From: Blastococcus sp.
GTDB lineage: Bacteria; Actinomycetota; Actinomycetes; Mycobacteriales; Geodermatophilaceae
Reading direction: 5' to 3'
Length of the DNA stretch: 37,538 nt
NCBI GenBank assembly: GCA_025465355.1
Contig: JAODNN010000059.1
Coordinates: forward strand, 1-37,538
The position numbers and the translations under genes were made by a program. Positions within the stretch are counted from its first letter, which is position 1, and the number at the start of each line of letters is the position of its first letter. This document shows positions 8,093 to 17,101 of the stretch, piece by piece. Under the pieces are notes generated by a model. The model was not told where the DNA came from. It searched no databases and saw only the letters and a program-made list of their open reading frames with translations.

Positions 8093-9748
8093 ATGAGCGT
8101 CCCTCTGTTGGTAGCCGTCGATGACGACCGCGACCTGCTGCGAAGCATCGAGCGCGAGTTGCGCAATCGGTACGAGCCGGACTACCGGGTCTGCTGCCTG
8201 CGCTCGACGAGCGACGCGCTGGCCACGCTGCAGGAGCTGGCCGCGGCCGGCGAGCAGGTAGCCCTGGTGCTTGCCGGCGAGGTGCTCTCGGGCGCATCCG
8301 GTACGGAGGTGCTGGCGGAGGTACGCCGCACGTTCCCGCACGCCCAGCGCGTCCTGCTCATCGGATGGGGCCATCTCGGGGACTCGACGACCGGCGACGA
8401 GATCTTCGAGGCGATCTCCCGCGGACGCATGGACCACTACGCGCTACGGCCTGCACAGCCCCCGGACGAGCAGTTCCACCTGGCGATCTCGAGCTTCCTG
8501 CTGACGTGGGCCGAAGCGCGGCGCTGCGTCCCGAACACGGTGAACGTGGTCGGGGAGTCCTGGTCCGGTCGGGCGTACGAGCTGCGCGAGGTGCTCGAGC
8601 GCTGCGCGATTCCCCACCGGTTCCTGCTGGCCGGGTCCGACGAGGGGCGTGCCCTGCTCGCCGGGGGAGGCGCGAGGAGGTTCCCGCTCCTCGTCATGCC
8701 CGACGGGAAGATCCTGGAGGACCCCAGTGATGCGGAGCTCGCGAGGGCGTCGGGGGCCGCGGTCGACCCGGACCGGGACCACTACGACCTCGTGATCGTC
8801 GGCGGTGGACCGGCCGGCCTGTCCGCGGGCGTCTACGGCGCCTCCGAGGGGCTGCGCACCCTGGTCATCGACTCGGGCGGCGTCGGCGGGCAGGCCACGT
8901 CGAGCTCGGCGATCCGCAACTACCTCGGCTTCCCCCGTGGCGTCAGCGGCGGGGAACTGGCCCGGCGGGCCTACGAGCAGGCCTGGGTCTTCGGCGCCCG
9001 CTTCGCCTTCATGCAGCGGGTCACGCACCTGGAGCGGGAGCATGACGGCATCGTCGTGGCCCTGAACACCGGCGGGGTCGTGGTGGCTCGCGCGGTGGTC
9101 CTGGCGATGGGCGCCAGCTACAGCCGCCTCGGCGTGGAGCCGCTGGAGGCGTTGCGCGGGGCCGGCGTCTTCTACGGCGCCGCTGCCTCCGAGGCGCCGC
9201 TCGTGTCCGGGGAGGAGGCCTACGTCGTCGGGGGGGCGAACTCCGCCGGGCAGGCCGTCGTCTACCTGGCCCGCTACGCCCGGCGGGTCACGCTGGTGGT
9301 CCGGGCGGCGTCGCTCGACGCCGGGATGTCGCACTACCTGGTCCGGCAGATCGAGGCGACCCCGAACATCGACGTTCGGACGGAGACCGAGGTCGTCGAC
9401 GGCGGCGGCGACGGCTGGCTGGACCGCCTGGTGCTGCGCGACCGCGGGAACGGCAAGGAGGAGACGGTCAGCGCCCACGCCCTGTTCCTGATGATCGGCG
9501 CCCGGCCGCACACCGAGTGGCTGCCCCCGACAGTCGAGCGGGATCCCGCCGGCTTCGTCATGACCGGGTCGGATCTGAGCGCCGACGCGCTCCGGGCGCT
9601 CGGTCGACCTCCGCTGGCGCTGGAGACCAGCCTCCCGGGAGTCCTCGCGGTCGGAGACATCCGACACGGGTCTGTGAAGCGCGTGGCGTCGGCCGTCGGC
9701 GAGGGCTCGATCGCGATCCAGCTCGTCCACCGCCTGCTCGCCCAGTGA
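8093..9748 (+). CDS. three-domain flavoprotein: degenerate receiver + thioredoxin-like + thioredoxin-reductase-like
   Basis: A 551-residue cytoplasmic protein. Residues 1 to about 150 have the fold pattern of a response-regulator receiver (acidic VAVDDDRDL). However, the phospho-acceptor Asp position reads LAGEVLSG, the Thr position IGWG and the Lys position LRP, so phosphorylation is unlikely. Residues about 160-230 (VNVVGESWSGRAYELREVLE... PLLVMPDGKIL) look like a thioredoxin/glutaredoxin-like domain without CxxC. Residues about 232-551 are a thioredoxin-reductase-type domain with FAD motif VIVGGGPAGLSAGVYGASEG and NAD(P) motif VVGGANSAGQA. The redox CxxC site is replaced (FYGAAASEA). Such fusions are annotated as thioredoxin reductase-like; without the Cys pair it more likely reduces a small molecule or acts as a sensor. 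ATG 8093 is chosen because the receiver begins right there; the frame is open further upstream but without family-like sequence. Confidence 0.85.
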   Translation: MSVPLLVAVDDDRDLLRSIERELRNRYEPDYRVCCLRSTSDALATLQELAAAGEQVALVLAGEVLSGASGTEVLAEVRRTFPHAQRVLLIGWGHLGDSTTGDEIFEAISRGRMDHYALRPAQPPDEQFHLAISSFLLTWAEARRCVPNTVNVVGESWSGRAYELREVLERCAIPHRFLLAGSDEGRALLAGGGARRFPLLVMPDGKILEDPSDAELARASGAAVDPDRDHYDLVIVGGGPAGLSAGVYGASEGLRTLVIDSGGVGGQATSSSAIRNYLGFPRGVSGGELARRAYEQAWVFGARFAFMQRVTHLEREHDGIVVALNTGGVVVARAVVLAMGASYSRLGVEPLEALRGAGVFYGAAASEAPLVSGEEAYVVGGANSAGQAVVYLARYARRVTLVVRAASLDAGMSHYLVRQIEATPNIDVRTETEVVDGGGDGWLDRLVLRDRGNGKEETVSAHALFLMIGARPHTEWLPPTVERDPAGFVMTGSDLSADALRALGRPPLALETSLPGVLAVGDIRHGSVKRVASAVGEGSIAIQLVHRLLAQ

Positions 9749-9842
9749 GTCCGGCCGCCTCGACGGTCCAGCCCGTGCGGTGACCCCGGTGCGGCCGACG
9801 TCACGTGTGGGAGGGGTGACCGAACGGGTACAGGGCGCCGCC

Positions 9843-11345
9843 GTGACCCTGCATCTGTTCCGCACCAAGCCGGTCGAAGCCATCGGTGCGTCCGAGGACG
9901 ATGCCGCCGGCGTCGGCACCCTCCGGAAGAACCTCTCCGCCCGGCACCTCGTCGGCTTCGGCATCGGCGTGGTGATCGGCACGGGCATCTTCACGCTCAC
10001 GGGCGTCCAGGCGAGGAACACCGCCGGCCCGGCGGTGGTGATCTCCTTCGTCATCGCCGGCGTCGTCGCGCTCCTCGCCGCTGTCTGCTACGCCGAGCTG
10101 GCCTCTTCGGTGCCGACGGCGGGCAGCGCCTACTCGTATGCGTTCGCGACCGTCGGCGAGCTCGTCGCCTGGATCATCGGCTGGGACCTCTTCCTGGAGT
10201 TCGCGCTCGGCGCCGCCGTGGTTGCCCGGGGCTGGTCGGGCTACGTGGGCAACCTGCTGCACCTGCCGACGTCGCTGTTCGGCGAGGACTCGACGGTGAA
10301 CCTGGGGGCGGTGCTCATCGTCGTCGTCCTCACCGCCGTCGCCGTCCTCGGCATCCGCGAGTCCGCACGGGTCACCGGCGCACTCGTGATCGTCAAGGTG
10401 GCGATCTGCGTCTTCGTCATCGTCGCCGGCGCCTGGTTCGTCACCGGGGCCAACCTCACGCCGTTCGTGCCCGCGGGCAGGCCGGCGGACAGCGGCGGCG
10501 GCCTCACCCAGCCGCTGATCTCGGCGGTCGCCGGGCTGCACCCGGCCGCGTTCGGCATCGGCGGCATCCTGACCGCCGCGGCCGTCGTCTTCTTCTCCTA
10601 TACCGGCTTCGAGGCCGTGGCGAATCTCTCCGAGGAGACCCGGCGCCCTGGCCGCGACCTGCCGCTGGGCCTGCTGGGCACGCTGGTCCTCTCCACCGCT
10701 CTCTACGTCGGCGTCTCGTTCGTCGTCGTCGGCATGGTGAAGTACAGCCGTATCGACGAGGGCGCGCCGATCGCCGATGCCTTCGGCCAGAACGGCCTCG
10801 GCTGGGCCTCGGCGCTCGTCTCGCTCGCCGCGGTCGCGGGGCTCACCTCGGTGATCCTGGTCGACCTGATCACCGTCAGCCGGATCGGCTTCGCCATGGG
10901 GCGCGACGGGCTGCTCCCCCCGGGGATAGCCAGGGTGAGCCCGCGGACCGGGACGCCGGTACGCATGACGCTGGCCTATGCGGCGGTCGTCCTGGTCCTG
11001 GCGGCGTTCGTGCCGCTGAGCACACTGGCCGATCTGGTGAGCATCGGCACGCTGTTCGCCTTCGTCCTCGTCTCCCTGGCGGTGCCGCTGCTGCGTCGCA
11101 CACGGCCGGACCTTCCCCGCAGGTTCCGCGTGCCGTGGTCACCCGTGCTGCCGGTCGTCTCGGCGCTCGCCTGTCTCTACCTCATGGCGAACCTCACCGT
11201 GGAGACCTGGCTGCGCTTCCTCGCCTGGATGGTCCTCGGACTGGTCTTCTACTTCGCCTACGGCTACCGGCACTCACGCATGCGGGCGGCCGGCACACCT
11301 CCGGAGGTCGGCGGCCCGAGAGCTGAAGTGATGGGCGAACGGTAA
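9843..11345 (+). CDS. APC-superfamily cationic amino-acid transporter (CAT family)
   Basis: A 500-residue inner-membrane permease. The N-terminus LFRTKPVEA...LRKNLSARHLVGFGIGVVIGTGIF is the standard CAT-family opening, with TM1 carrying the G-[IV]-GTGIF substrate-binding break. About 12-13 hydrophobic segments follow, including FSYTGFEAVANLSEET (TM6 region) and the late FRVPWSPVLPVVSALACLYLM. Family members import arginine, lysine or other amino acids by proton or sodium symport. GTG 9843 has AGGG 7 nt upstream and gives the family's usual start; upstream GTGs at 9816 and 9780 are in frame but poorer. The short gap to the MFS gene (76 bp) allows co-transcription. Specificity unknown. Confidence 0.88.
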   Translation: MTLHLFRTKPVEAIGASEDDAAGVGTLRKNLSARHLVGFGIGVVIGTGIFTLTGVQARNTAGPAVVISFVIAGVVALLAAVCYAELASSVPTAGSAYSYAFATVGELVAWIIGWDLFLEFALGAAVVARGWSGYVGNLLHLPTSLFGEDSTVNLGAVLIVVVLTAVAVLGIRESARVTGALVIVKVAICVFVIVAGAWFVTGANLTPFVPAGRPADSGGGLTQPLISAVAGLHPAAFGIGGILTAAAVVFFSYTGFEAVANLSEETRRPGRDLPLGLLGTLVLSTALYVGVSFVVVGMVKYSRIDEGAPIADAFGQNGLGWASALVSLAAVAGLTSVILVDLITVSRIGFAMGRDGLLPPGIARVSPRTGTPVRMTLAYAAVVLVLAAFVPLSTLADLVSIGTLFAFVLVSLAVPLLRRTRPDLPRRFRVPWSPVLPVVSALACLYLMANLTVETWLRFLAWMVLGLVFYFAYGYRHSRMRAAGTPPEVGGPRAEVMGER

Positions 11346-11421
11346 CGACGCTCGCGGATCCCGGCAGGACTGACGAAACGTCGCGTCTCGACAGCACGGC
11401 CGGGCAGAGGGACCTTGAGTC

Positions 11422-12951
11422 ATGACGACACGAGGGCCGAGCGGTGCCGAGATCGGCCTGCGGTACGGCACTCCGGCCGGACGTTGGGTTCTCGTGGCGA
11501 CGGTCCTCGGCTCGGGGATGGCGTTCCTCGATGCCACCGTCGTCAACATCGCGCTCCCGGCGATCGGCAGGGACCTGGGCAGCGGCGCGGCCGGCCTCCA
11601 GTGGGTGGTCAACGCCTACACGCTGACGCTGGCCGCGTTCATCCTGCTCGGTGGGTCGCTGGGGGACCGCTTCGGCCGGCGGCGGGTCTTCCTCACCGGC
11701 GTCGTACTCTTCGCGACCGCATCGGCATTGTGCGGCGCCGCGCCCGACATCGGCACCCTGATCGCCGCCCGGGCGGTGCAGGGCATCGGCGGAGCCCTGT
11801 TGGCGCCGGGCTCGCTGGCGATCCTCCAGTCGTCCTTCGCGTCCGAGGACCGCGGACGGGCCATCGGGGCCTGGTCGGGGCTGGGGGGTCTGACCGGGGC
11901 GATCGGGCCGCTGCTGGGCGGATGGCTGGTCGAGGTGGCGACGTGGCGGCTGATCTTCCTCGTCAACCTCCCGATCGCCGTCGCCGTCGTGCTGGTCACC
12001 GTCCGGCACGTCCCGGAGTCCGCCGATCCCGGTGCGGTCCACCGCATCGACGTGGCCGGCACCGCGTCCGCCGCGGTCGGCCTCGGGGCGCTCACCTACG
12101 GACTGACGGCGTGGTCGGCCGGTGGACTCTCCGATCCGCTCGTCCTCGGCTCGCTCGGGCTCGGCGTGGTCGCCCTGCTCGCCTTCGTCGTCGTCGAGCG
12201 GCGGTCCAGCGCACCGATGCTGCCGTTGTCCCTGTTCCGGATCAAGGCATTCAGTGCGGTCAACGCGGTCACCTTCGTGGTCTACGCGGCCCTGTCGGGC
12301 GTGTTCTTCTTCGTCGTCGTGAACCTGCAGGTCGTCGCCGGGTTCACGCCTCTGAGGGCCGGCCTCGCACTGGTGCCGGTCACGCTGCTGATGCTGGCGC
12401 TCTCCTCACGGGCGGGGGCGCTGTCGACCCGGATCGGGCCGCGGATCCCGATGACCGCGGGCCCGCTCGTGTGCGCGGTCGCCTTGCTCCTGCTCTCCCG
12501 GGTGGGACGGGGCGCCGACTACCTGACCGACGTCCTGCCCGCGGTCGTGCTCCTCGGACTCGGGCTGTCCCTGACCGTCGCCCCGCTGACGTCGACAGCC
12601 CTGGCCGCCGTCAGTGACCGCCATGCCGGACTCGCGAGCGGCGTGAACAACGCCGTGGCCCGGACCGCCGGTCTACTGGCCATCGCGGTGCTGCCGCTGG
12701 TCTCCGGGGTCGGGTCGCGGCTCACCGATCCGAGCACGCTGGCCCCGGCCTACCGCACGTCCATGCTGATCTGTGCGGGTCTCATGGCGCTGGGCGGACT
12801 GCTGGCCTTCGCGACGATCCCGTCCAGCTACGCGGCCGTCCGGCCGCCGGACGCCGGGGGGGCCCCCGCGGCGGGGGAGCGCCGGCCGAGCCCTGTCCGC
12901 ACCCATTGCGCCGTCGGCGCACCGCCCCTGCATCCGTCCTCCACCGGGTGA
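11422..12951 (+). CDS. MFS drug/metabolite exporter, DHA2 (14-TM) family
   Basis: A 509-residue integral membrane protein with motif A GGSLGDRFGRRR between TM2 and TM3, FLDATVVNIALPAI (motif D1) in TM1 and the antiporter motif C in GLTGAIGPLLGGWL of TM5. Length and motif order match the EmrB/QacA-type 14-TM proton antiporters that export drugs or metabolites. ATG 11422 follows GAGGGA at about 9 nt. No adjacent TetR/MarR gene is on this side, so regulation is not apparent. The C-terminal 30 residues are Pro/Gly-rich and cytoplasmic. Confidence 0.9.
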   Translation: MTTRGPSGAEIGLRYGTPAGRWVLVATVLGSGMAFLDATVVNIALPAIGRDLGSGAAGLQWVVNAYTLTLAAFILLGGSLGDRFGRRRVFLTGVVLFATASALCGAAPDIGTLIAARAVQGIGGALLAPGSLAILQSSFASEDRGRAIGAWSGLGGLTGAIGPLLGGWLVEVATWRLIFLVNLPIAVAVVLVTVRHVPESADPGAVHRIDVAGTASAAVGLGALTYGLTAWSAGGLSDPLVLGSLGLGVVALLAFVVVERRSSAPMLPLSLFRIKAFSAVNAVTFVVYAALSGVFFFVVVNLQVVAGFTPLRAGLALVPVTLLMLALSSRAGALSTRIGPRIPMTAGPLVCAVALLLLSRVGRGADYLTDVLPAVVLLGLGLSLTVAPLTSTALAAVSDRHAGLASGVNNAVARTAGLLAIAVLPLVSGVGSRLTDPSTLAPAYRTSMLICAGLMALGGLLAFATIPSSYAAVRPPDAGGAPAAGERRPSPVRTHCAVGAPPLHPSSTG

Positions 12952-12967
12952 CGACGGAGACCCGTCG
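12952..12967 (+). terminator. short hairpin in the convergent gap
   Basis: CGACGG-AGAC-CCGTCG: perfect 6-bp stem with a 4-nt loop immediately after the MFS stop codon, in the 65-bp space facing the acetamidase gene. It could serve either strand. Confidence 0.35.
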
Positions 12968-13016
12968 GCCACGGCCGCCGTCACCGCACGACCGACGGCC
13001 ACGGCGCTCGCAGGTG

Positions 13017-14051
13017 TCAGCGCTGCGCCAGGTACGCGGCCGCGGTCTCCCGCAGCCGGGCGTGCACACCATCGGCGACCGTTCCAGCGCCGGCCTGCCG
13101 GCCGAGGTACTGCTTCGCCAGTTTCGCGACCATCGTGTAGTTGGTGTCCACGACGTTCCCCGCCGGGGCCAGGCCGGCCTGACTGACCAGCTGGTAGGCG
13201 TCGAGCATGTCCCACCCGCTGAGCTCGGCCGCCCAGGTGACCAGGTCGTGCTGGCTGATCCGGTAGGCGTCCTCCAGCGGTCGGGCCGAGCCGGTCGACA
13301 TCAGGAAGTCGTCGGTCTCCAGCCGCGGCCAGGCCGGTCCGCCACCCTTGATCAGGTCGACGACGACGACGGTCCGCATCGCCGCCTCGACAGCGGTTCC
13401 GCAGACTTCGCCCTCGCCCTGCCGGCAGTGTCCGTCGCCGAGGGAGAGGTGGCCGCCGGGGACGTTGACGCCGAAGTAGGCCGTCGTCCCCGCCCGCATC
13501 TCGGGGGTGTCCATGTTCCCGCCGTGGGCGCCGGGAGTGATGCTGGCGAACACCTCACCAGCGGCCGGGGCGACGCCGACCGTGCCGTGCATCGGGTCGA
13601 GCGGAAGCTCGACCTCCGGCCCGCCACGGCGGGGCCGGAACAGGCAGGTGCCGCGCTCCCGGTCCACTTCGTAGACCCAGACGACCTCTTCCAGCGGGTC
13701 GTGCAGCATGGCCGTCGAGTGCGTGGCGGTCAGCGCCCCGAAGTGCGGGAATGTCGCCGACACGGCCCAGTCGCGGGCCGGCGCGACCTCGACCAGGTGC
13801 ACCGCGAGGGTGTCACCGGGCTCGGCGCCCTCGACGTGGATCGGACCGGTCACGGGGTTGAGGTACGGGAACTTACACACCCGGCTCGGCAGGTCGTCGG
13901 CGCTGCGCACCCGGCCGCCGAAGCAGTCCTCGGTGGTGAGCTCCACGACGGTGCCCGGCTCGACCCGCAGCAGGGGTTCGCCGCCGCCGAAGGTGTACCG
14001 AAGCTGATCGGGGGTCGGCTCCAGCCGGACGACCTCGAGAGCCGCGGTCAC
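13017..14051 (-). CDS. fmdA: acetamidase/formamidase (FmdA/AmdA family)
   Basis: A 344-residue enzyme of the acetamidase/formamidase family, which hydrolyses short-chain amides to the carboxylate and ammonia in the cytoplasm. Family features seen: GTVVELTTEDCFGGRV near residue 35, NPVTGPIHVEGAEPGDTLAVHL, the HGTVGVAP...TPGAHGGNMD block and the metal/active-site segment LSLGDGHCRQGEGEVCGTAVE. Length is close to the usual 310-400 residues. The GTG start overlaps the stop of the upstream permease gene by 4 nt (GTGA), showing translational coupling: the permease probably brings in the amide or a related amine. Regulation is probably through the AmiC-like and MarR genes at the other end of the unit. 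Exact amide not determinable. Confidence 0.9.
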   Translation of the reverse strand: MTAALEVVRLEPTPDQLRYTFGGGEPLLRVEPGTVVELTTEDCFGGRVRSADDLPSRVCKFPYLNPVTGPIHVEGAEPGDTLAVHLVEVAPARDWAVSATFPHFGALTATHSTAMLHDPLEEVVWVYEVDRERGTCLFRPRRGGPEVELPLDPMHGTVGVAPAAGEVFASITPGAHGGNMDTPEMRAGTTAYFGVNVPGGHLSLGDGHCRQGEGEVCGTAVEAAMRTVVVVDLIKGGGPAWPRLETDDFLMSTGSARPLEDAYRISQHDLVTWAAELSGWDMLDAYQLVSQAGLAPAGNVVDTNYTMVAKLAKQYLGRQAGAGTVADGVHARLRETAAAYLAQR

Positions 14052-15475
14052 AGGGCCTCCTCCGTCGTCAGCTCCGGCTCGCGACCGGCCACCTTGAGGC
14101 CGACGAGCAGCACGACCCCGATGCCCAGCCAGACGAAGCCGAGCCGCTGAGCTGCCACCTGGGCGTTGATGACGACGTAGAGCAGGATGCCGAAGCCGAC
14201 GACCGGGACGACGAGGTGCCGCCAGTAGTCCCGGCTCTTCTTCCGCACGATGAAGTGGACGACCACCGACACGTGCAGCAGGAGGAACGCGGACAGTGCG
14301 CCGAAGTTGACCAGGGTGGACAGCAGCGTGATGCCGTCGGCCCGGCTGTTCATGTACAGGCCCAGGGCGATCGAGATCGCCGCGACGAGGAAAGTGGCGT
14401 TGACCGGCACGCGACGGGTCGGGTGGACCTTGGCCAGGAAGCCGGGCAGCTGGCGGTCGCGTGCCATCGCGTACAGCAGCCGCGACGTGGCCGCCTGGGC
14501 GACGAGGGAGTTGGCGAAACCCCATGCGATGGCCGTAGCGACGGCGGTGAGCACGTAGAGCCAGTGGCCGCCGGCCACCTCGGCGGCGGAGTAGAACGCG
14601 GTGCCCGCGGCGTCGCCCTCGGCGATGAGCTTGCCGGGGTTGGGCACGAGCAGTGCGGCGATCCAGGTCTGCACGATGAAGAGGACGCCGGCCAGTGCGA
14701 GCGCGGCGATCATCGACCTGCCGATCGAGCGAGCCGATTCCCGATTCTCCTCGGCGAGCGTGGAGATGCCGTCGAAGCCCAGGAAGCTCAGCACCGCGAT
14801 GGAGACCGCACCGAACACCAGCTTCAGCGAGAACGTGTCGCTGTCGTAGATCGGCGAGAAGTCGAACCCACGGCCGGAGCCGCCGATCAGCGCGGCGATG
14901 CCGATGACCAGGAAGAGCGCCAGCACGATCAGCTCGCCGATCAGCATGATCTTGTTGACGCGGGCGGTGAACTCGATGCCGAGGTAGTTGACCACGGTGT
15001 TGAGGACGACGAAGCCGATGAGCCACAGCCAGATCGGGATCGCGGGCAGGATCGAGTTCATCGCGACCGACGCGATCAGGTACAGCAGGCCCGGGACGAG
15101 CACGTAGTCGAGCAGGATCATCCAGCCGGCGAGGAAGCCGACCGGCTGGGCGATGCCTCGACCGGCGTAGGTGTAGACCGAGCCGGCCATCGGGAAGGCC
15201 CGCGACATCTGCGAGTACGAGGCCGCGGTGAACCCCATGGCCAGCATGCCGATCGCGTAGGCGAGGGCGATCATCCCGCCGGAGGCCTGGAAGACGCTGC
15301 CGAAGATGCCGAACGGAGCGATGGGCACCATGAAGATCAGCCCGTAGACCAGCAGGTCGGTGAAGCTGAGGGAGCGCTTGAGCTCCTGGTGGTACCCGAA
15401 GGCCTCCACACCGCGTTCGCCGGCCGCCGTGATGGGCCCGCGCGCGGGGTCGTCCGTGGAATTCGGCTCGCTCAT
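14048..15475 (-). CDS. APC-family amino-acid/amide permease
   Basis: A 475-residue, about 12-TM permease. It opens with a hydrophilic tail, then LKRSLSFTDLLVYGLIFMVPIAPFGIFGSVF (TM1), and carries SYSQMSRAFPMAGSVYTYAGR, the loop typical of the putrescine/amino-acid branch of the APC superfamily. SFLGFDGISTLAEENRE is the TM6-TM7 region. ATG 15475 is preceded by TAGGAGCAGGA. It lies between the AmiC-like gene (81 nt upstream) and fmdA (4-nt overlap), so it most likely carries an amide or amine for the amidase. The 81-nt gap has an AT-richer patch that may hold a second promoter. Confidence 0.88.
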   Translation of the reverse strand: MSEPNSTDDPARGPITAAGERGVEAFGYHQELKRSLSFTDLLVYGLIFMVPIAPFGIFGSVFQASGGMIALAYAIGMLAMGFTAASYSQMSRAFPMAGSVYTYAGRGIAQPVGFLAGWMILLDYVLVPGLLYLIASVAMNSILPAIPIWLWLIGFVVLNTVVNYLGIEFTARVNKIMLIGELIVLALFLVIGIAALIGGSGRGFDFSPIYDSDTFSLKLVFGAVSIAVLSFLGFDGISTLAEENRESARSIGRSMIAALALAGVLFIVQTWIAALLVPNPGKLIAEGDAAGTAFYSAAEVAGGHWLYVLTAVATAIAWGFANSLVAQAATSRLLYAMARDRQLPGFLAKVHPTRRVPVNATFLVAAISIALGLYMNSRADGITLLSTLVNFGALSAFLLLHVSVVVHFIVRKKSRDYWRHLVVPVVGFGILLYVVINAQVAAQRLGFVWLGIGVVLLVGLKVAGREPELTTEEAL

Positions 15476-15556
15476 TCCTGCTCCTACGTCTCTGGCCGCG
15501 GCACCGAGCCGGGCGGGAAGAGACTAAGACCAACTGCTTTCAGATGGAAACAACGG

Positions 15557-16603
15557 TCATCGATTCGACGGCGAGGCGAGCTCGCGGAAGGCCAGTCCAT
15601 CTGCCTGGGCCAGCCTCGGCCGGCGTCGTCCGGGACGCCGGGGCCGTCTCCCCTCCGCCAGGGCCGCGGCGACGCGGACCCCGTCGTACACGCCCCGGGC
15701 ATAGGCGCAGACCACCGGAGCGTCCGGTCCCGACCGCAGGGTGTGCCGCTCCTGCAGCGCCAGCTGGCCCTCGTCGACCGCGTCGTCCGCCGCGGCGAAC
15801 GAGGGCATGCAGGCGAACAGCGCGCCGGTGCCGTCGCCGCCGAGCGCGTACAGCCCGTTCTCCTCGAGTGCGCCCGAGAGCCGCACCACCCGGCGGTCCA
15901 GCCCGGCGCGGGTGAATTCCCGGTTGAACGCGACCAGGTCCCGTCCGACGAGGCTCAGCAGCACCGCGTCGGCGCGGGTGCGGAGCACCAGGTCGAGCAG
16001 TGCGGTCGGGTCGCCGGGGCCGAAGGGGACCAGCGCCTCGGCGACCACCTCGGCGCCGGCCCCGGCCAGCACCCGTGAGGCGGCCCGGTGCACTGCCCGT
16101 GGCCAGACGTAGTCGGTACCGAGCAGCACCCAGCGCCGGGCGCGGCGGTGACCGACCAGCCAGGTCAGGGCGGCCGCGTGCTGTTCGAGCGGCGAGGCAC
16201 CGATCCGCAGCACGCCGGCACGGGTACGGCCGCCCTCGTGCGGCGGGGTGAAGACGTAGGGCACCCGGCCGGCCACCGCCGCCTCCAGGGCCCGGTGCAC
16301 ATCGCTGGTGTGGAATCCGACGAGCAGGTCGAACGCACCCATGCTGTGCAGCGCGGATGCCTCGGCGGCGACGATCCCCGCCGACCGCCCTGAGTCCAGT
16401 GCCACCAGCTCCGCCGGCCGGCCGCCGATCCCGCCCGCCGCATTGACCTCGTCCACGGCCAGCCCGGCCAGATCGAGGGCGGAGGGGGCGGTCATGGCCA
16501 GCGGCCCCGACAGCGGCACGGCGAGGCCCACGCGGACGACGTCCGGGCTCGGGCCGGTCAGCGCCGCGTCCCAGGCGTCGCGCGGACCGATCGGGCTGGG
16601 CAC
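15557..16603 (-). CDS. AmiC-like ligand-binding protein (periplasmic-binding-protein fold, no signal peptide)
   Basis: A 348-residue type-1 periplasmic-binding fold protein related to LivK and AmiC. The ligand-binding core starts at about residue 22 (VVRVGLAVPLSGPLAM), followed by AGLAVDEVNAAGGIGGRPAEL, VPYVFTPPHEGG and LGTDYVWPRAVH. The first 20 residues are not a signal peptide and have no lipobox, so it should stay in the cytoplasm, as AmiC of Pseudomonas does (AmiC senses amides and controls the amidase operon through AmiR). Its place at the head of an amidase-permease operon supports a sensor role. No AmiR is present; the divergent MarR gene, 20 bp away, is the likely DNA-binding partner. 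The C-terminal 40 residues are Arg-rich. Start is GTG 16603 with no Shine-Dalgarno. Confidence 0.75.
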   Translation of the reverse strand: MPSPIGPRDAWDAALTGPSPDVVRVGLAVPLSGPLAMTAPSALDLAGLAVDEVNAAGGIGGRPAELVALDSGRSAGIVAAEASALHSMGAFDLLVGFHTSDVHRALEAAVAGRVPYVFTPPHEGGRTRAGVLRIGASPLEQHAAALTWLVGHRRARRWVLLGTDYVWPRAVHRAASRVLAGAGAEVVAEALVPFGPGDPTALLDLVLRTRADAVLLSLVGRDLVAFNREFTRAGLDRRVVRLSGALEENGLYALGGDGTGALFACMPSFAAADDAVDEGQLALQERHTLRSGPDAPVVCAYARGVYDGVRVAAALAEGRRPRRPGRRRPRLAQADGLAFRELASPSNR

Positions 16604-16609
16604 GGGATG

Positions 16610-16617
16610 AGTATGGT
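16610..16617. promoter_or_regulatory. overlapping divergent -10 elements between the amiC-like and marR genes
   Basis: The whole intergenic space is 20 bp. TATGGT (16612-16617) fits TANNNT and ends 6 nt before the MarR ATG. On the other strand CATACT (complement of 16610-16615) ends 6 nt before the GTG of the AmiC-like gene. Both genes would then be leaderless and their -10 boxes overlap, so one bound regulator or polymerase would block the other. Confidence 0.4.
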
Positions 16618-16623
16618 GCGGCC

Positions 16624-17094
16624 ATGTTGCCGGCCACGGGGATTGTCACCGAGCCGACACCCGGTCGGGTGGCGGAGGACCTGGTCGAGTTGCTGACGGC
16701 CACCCAGCGGCGGGTCGCCCGCGGGGTCGCGTCCGTGTTGGCTGAGGACGGCGCCACGCTGGACAGCTACCGGCTGCTGCGGTCCCTCGCGCACTCCGGA
16801 GGTCGGTCGATGGGGGAGCTCGTCAGCCACCTGCACCTGCCCGGGCCGACTCTCACCCGGCTGGTCGACGGCGCGGTGGACAGCGCGCTGGCCTACCGAC
16901 TGCCCGATCCCGCCGACGGCCGCAAGGTCGTCGTCCATCTGTCGGAGGTGGGCCGGACCCGGTTGCGGCGGCTGGAGGCCCTGGTGGCCGGCCACCAGTC
17001 GGCCCTCGCTGCCTCGCTCGGCGGCGACCGGGTAGCCGCCCTGGTGCGGGCGCTGGCCGAACTGGCGGCTGCGGAGGGATCGTCCGAGGGCTGA
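16624..17094 (+). CDS. MarR-family transcriptional regulator
   Basis: A 156-residue winged-helix regulator. Residues about 48-110 hold the DNA-binding part: LDSYRLLRSLAHSGGRSMGELVSHLHLPGPTLTRLVDGAV (helices 3-4) and the wing with the diagnostic DPADGRKVVVHLSEVGR. Flanking helices form the dimer interface. It is divergent from the amide-utilisation operon with 20 bp between, so it very probably regulates that operon and itself. Ligand unknown; an amide or a partner interaction with the AmiC-like protein is possible (inference). The gene ends 7 bp from the convergent hydrolase gene. Confidence 0.9.
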   Translation: MLPATGIVTEPTPGRVAEDLVELLTATQRRVARGVASVLAEDGATLDSYRLLRSLAHSGGRSMGELVSHLHLPGPTLTRLVDGAVDSALAYRLPDPADGRKVVVHLSEVGRTRLRRLEALVAGHQSALAASLGGDRVAALVRALAELAAAEGSSEG

Positions 17095-17101
17095 GCGCGG
17101 A

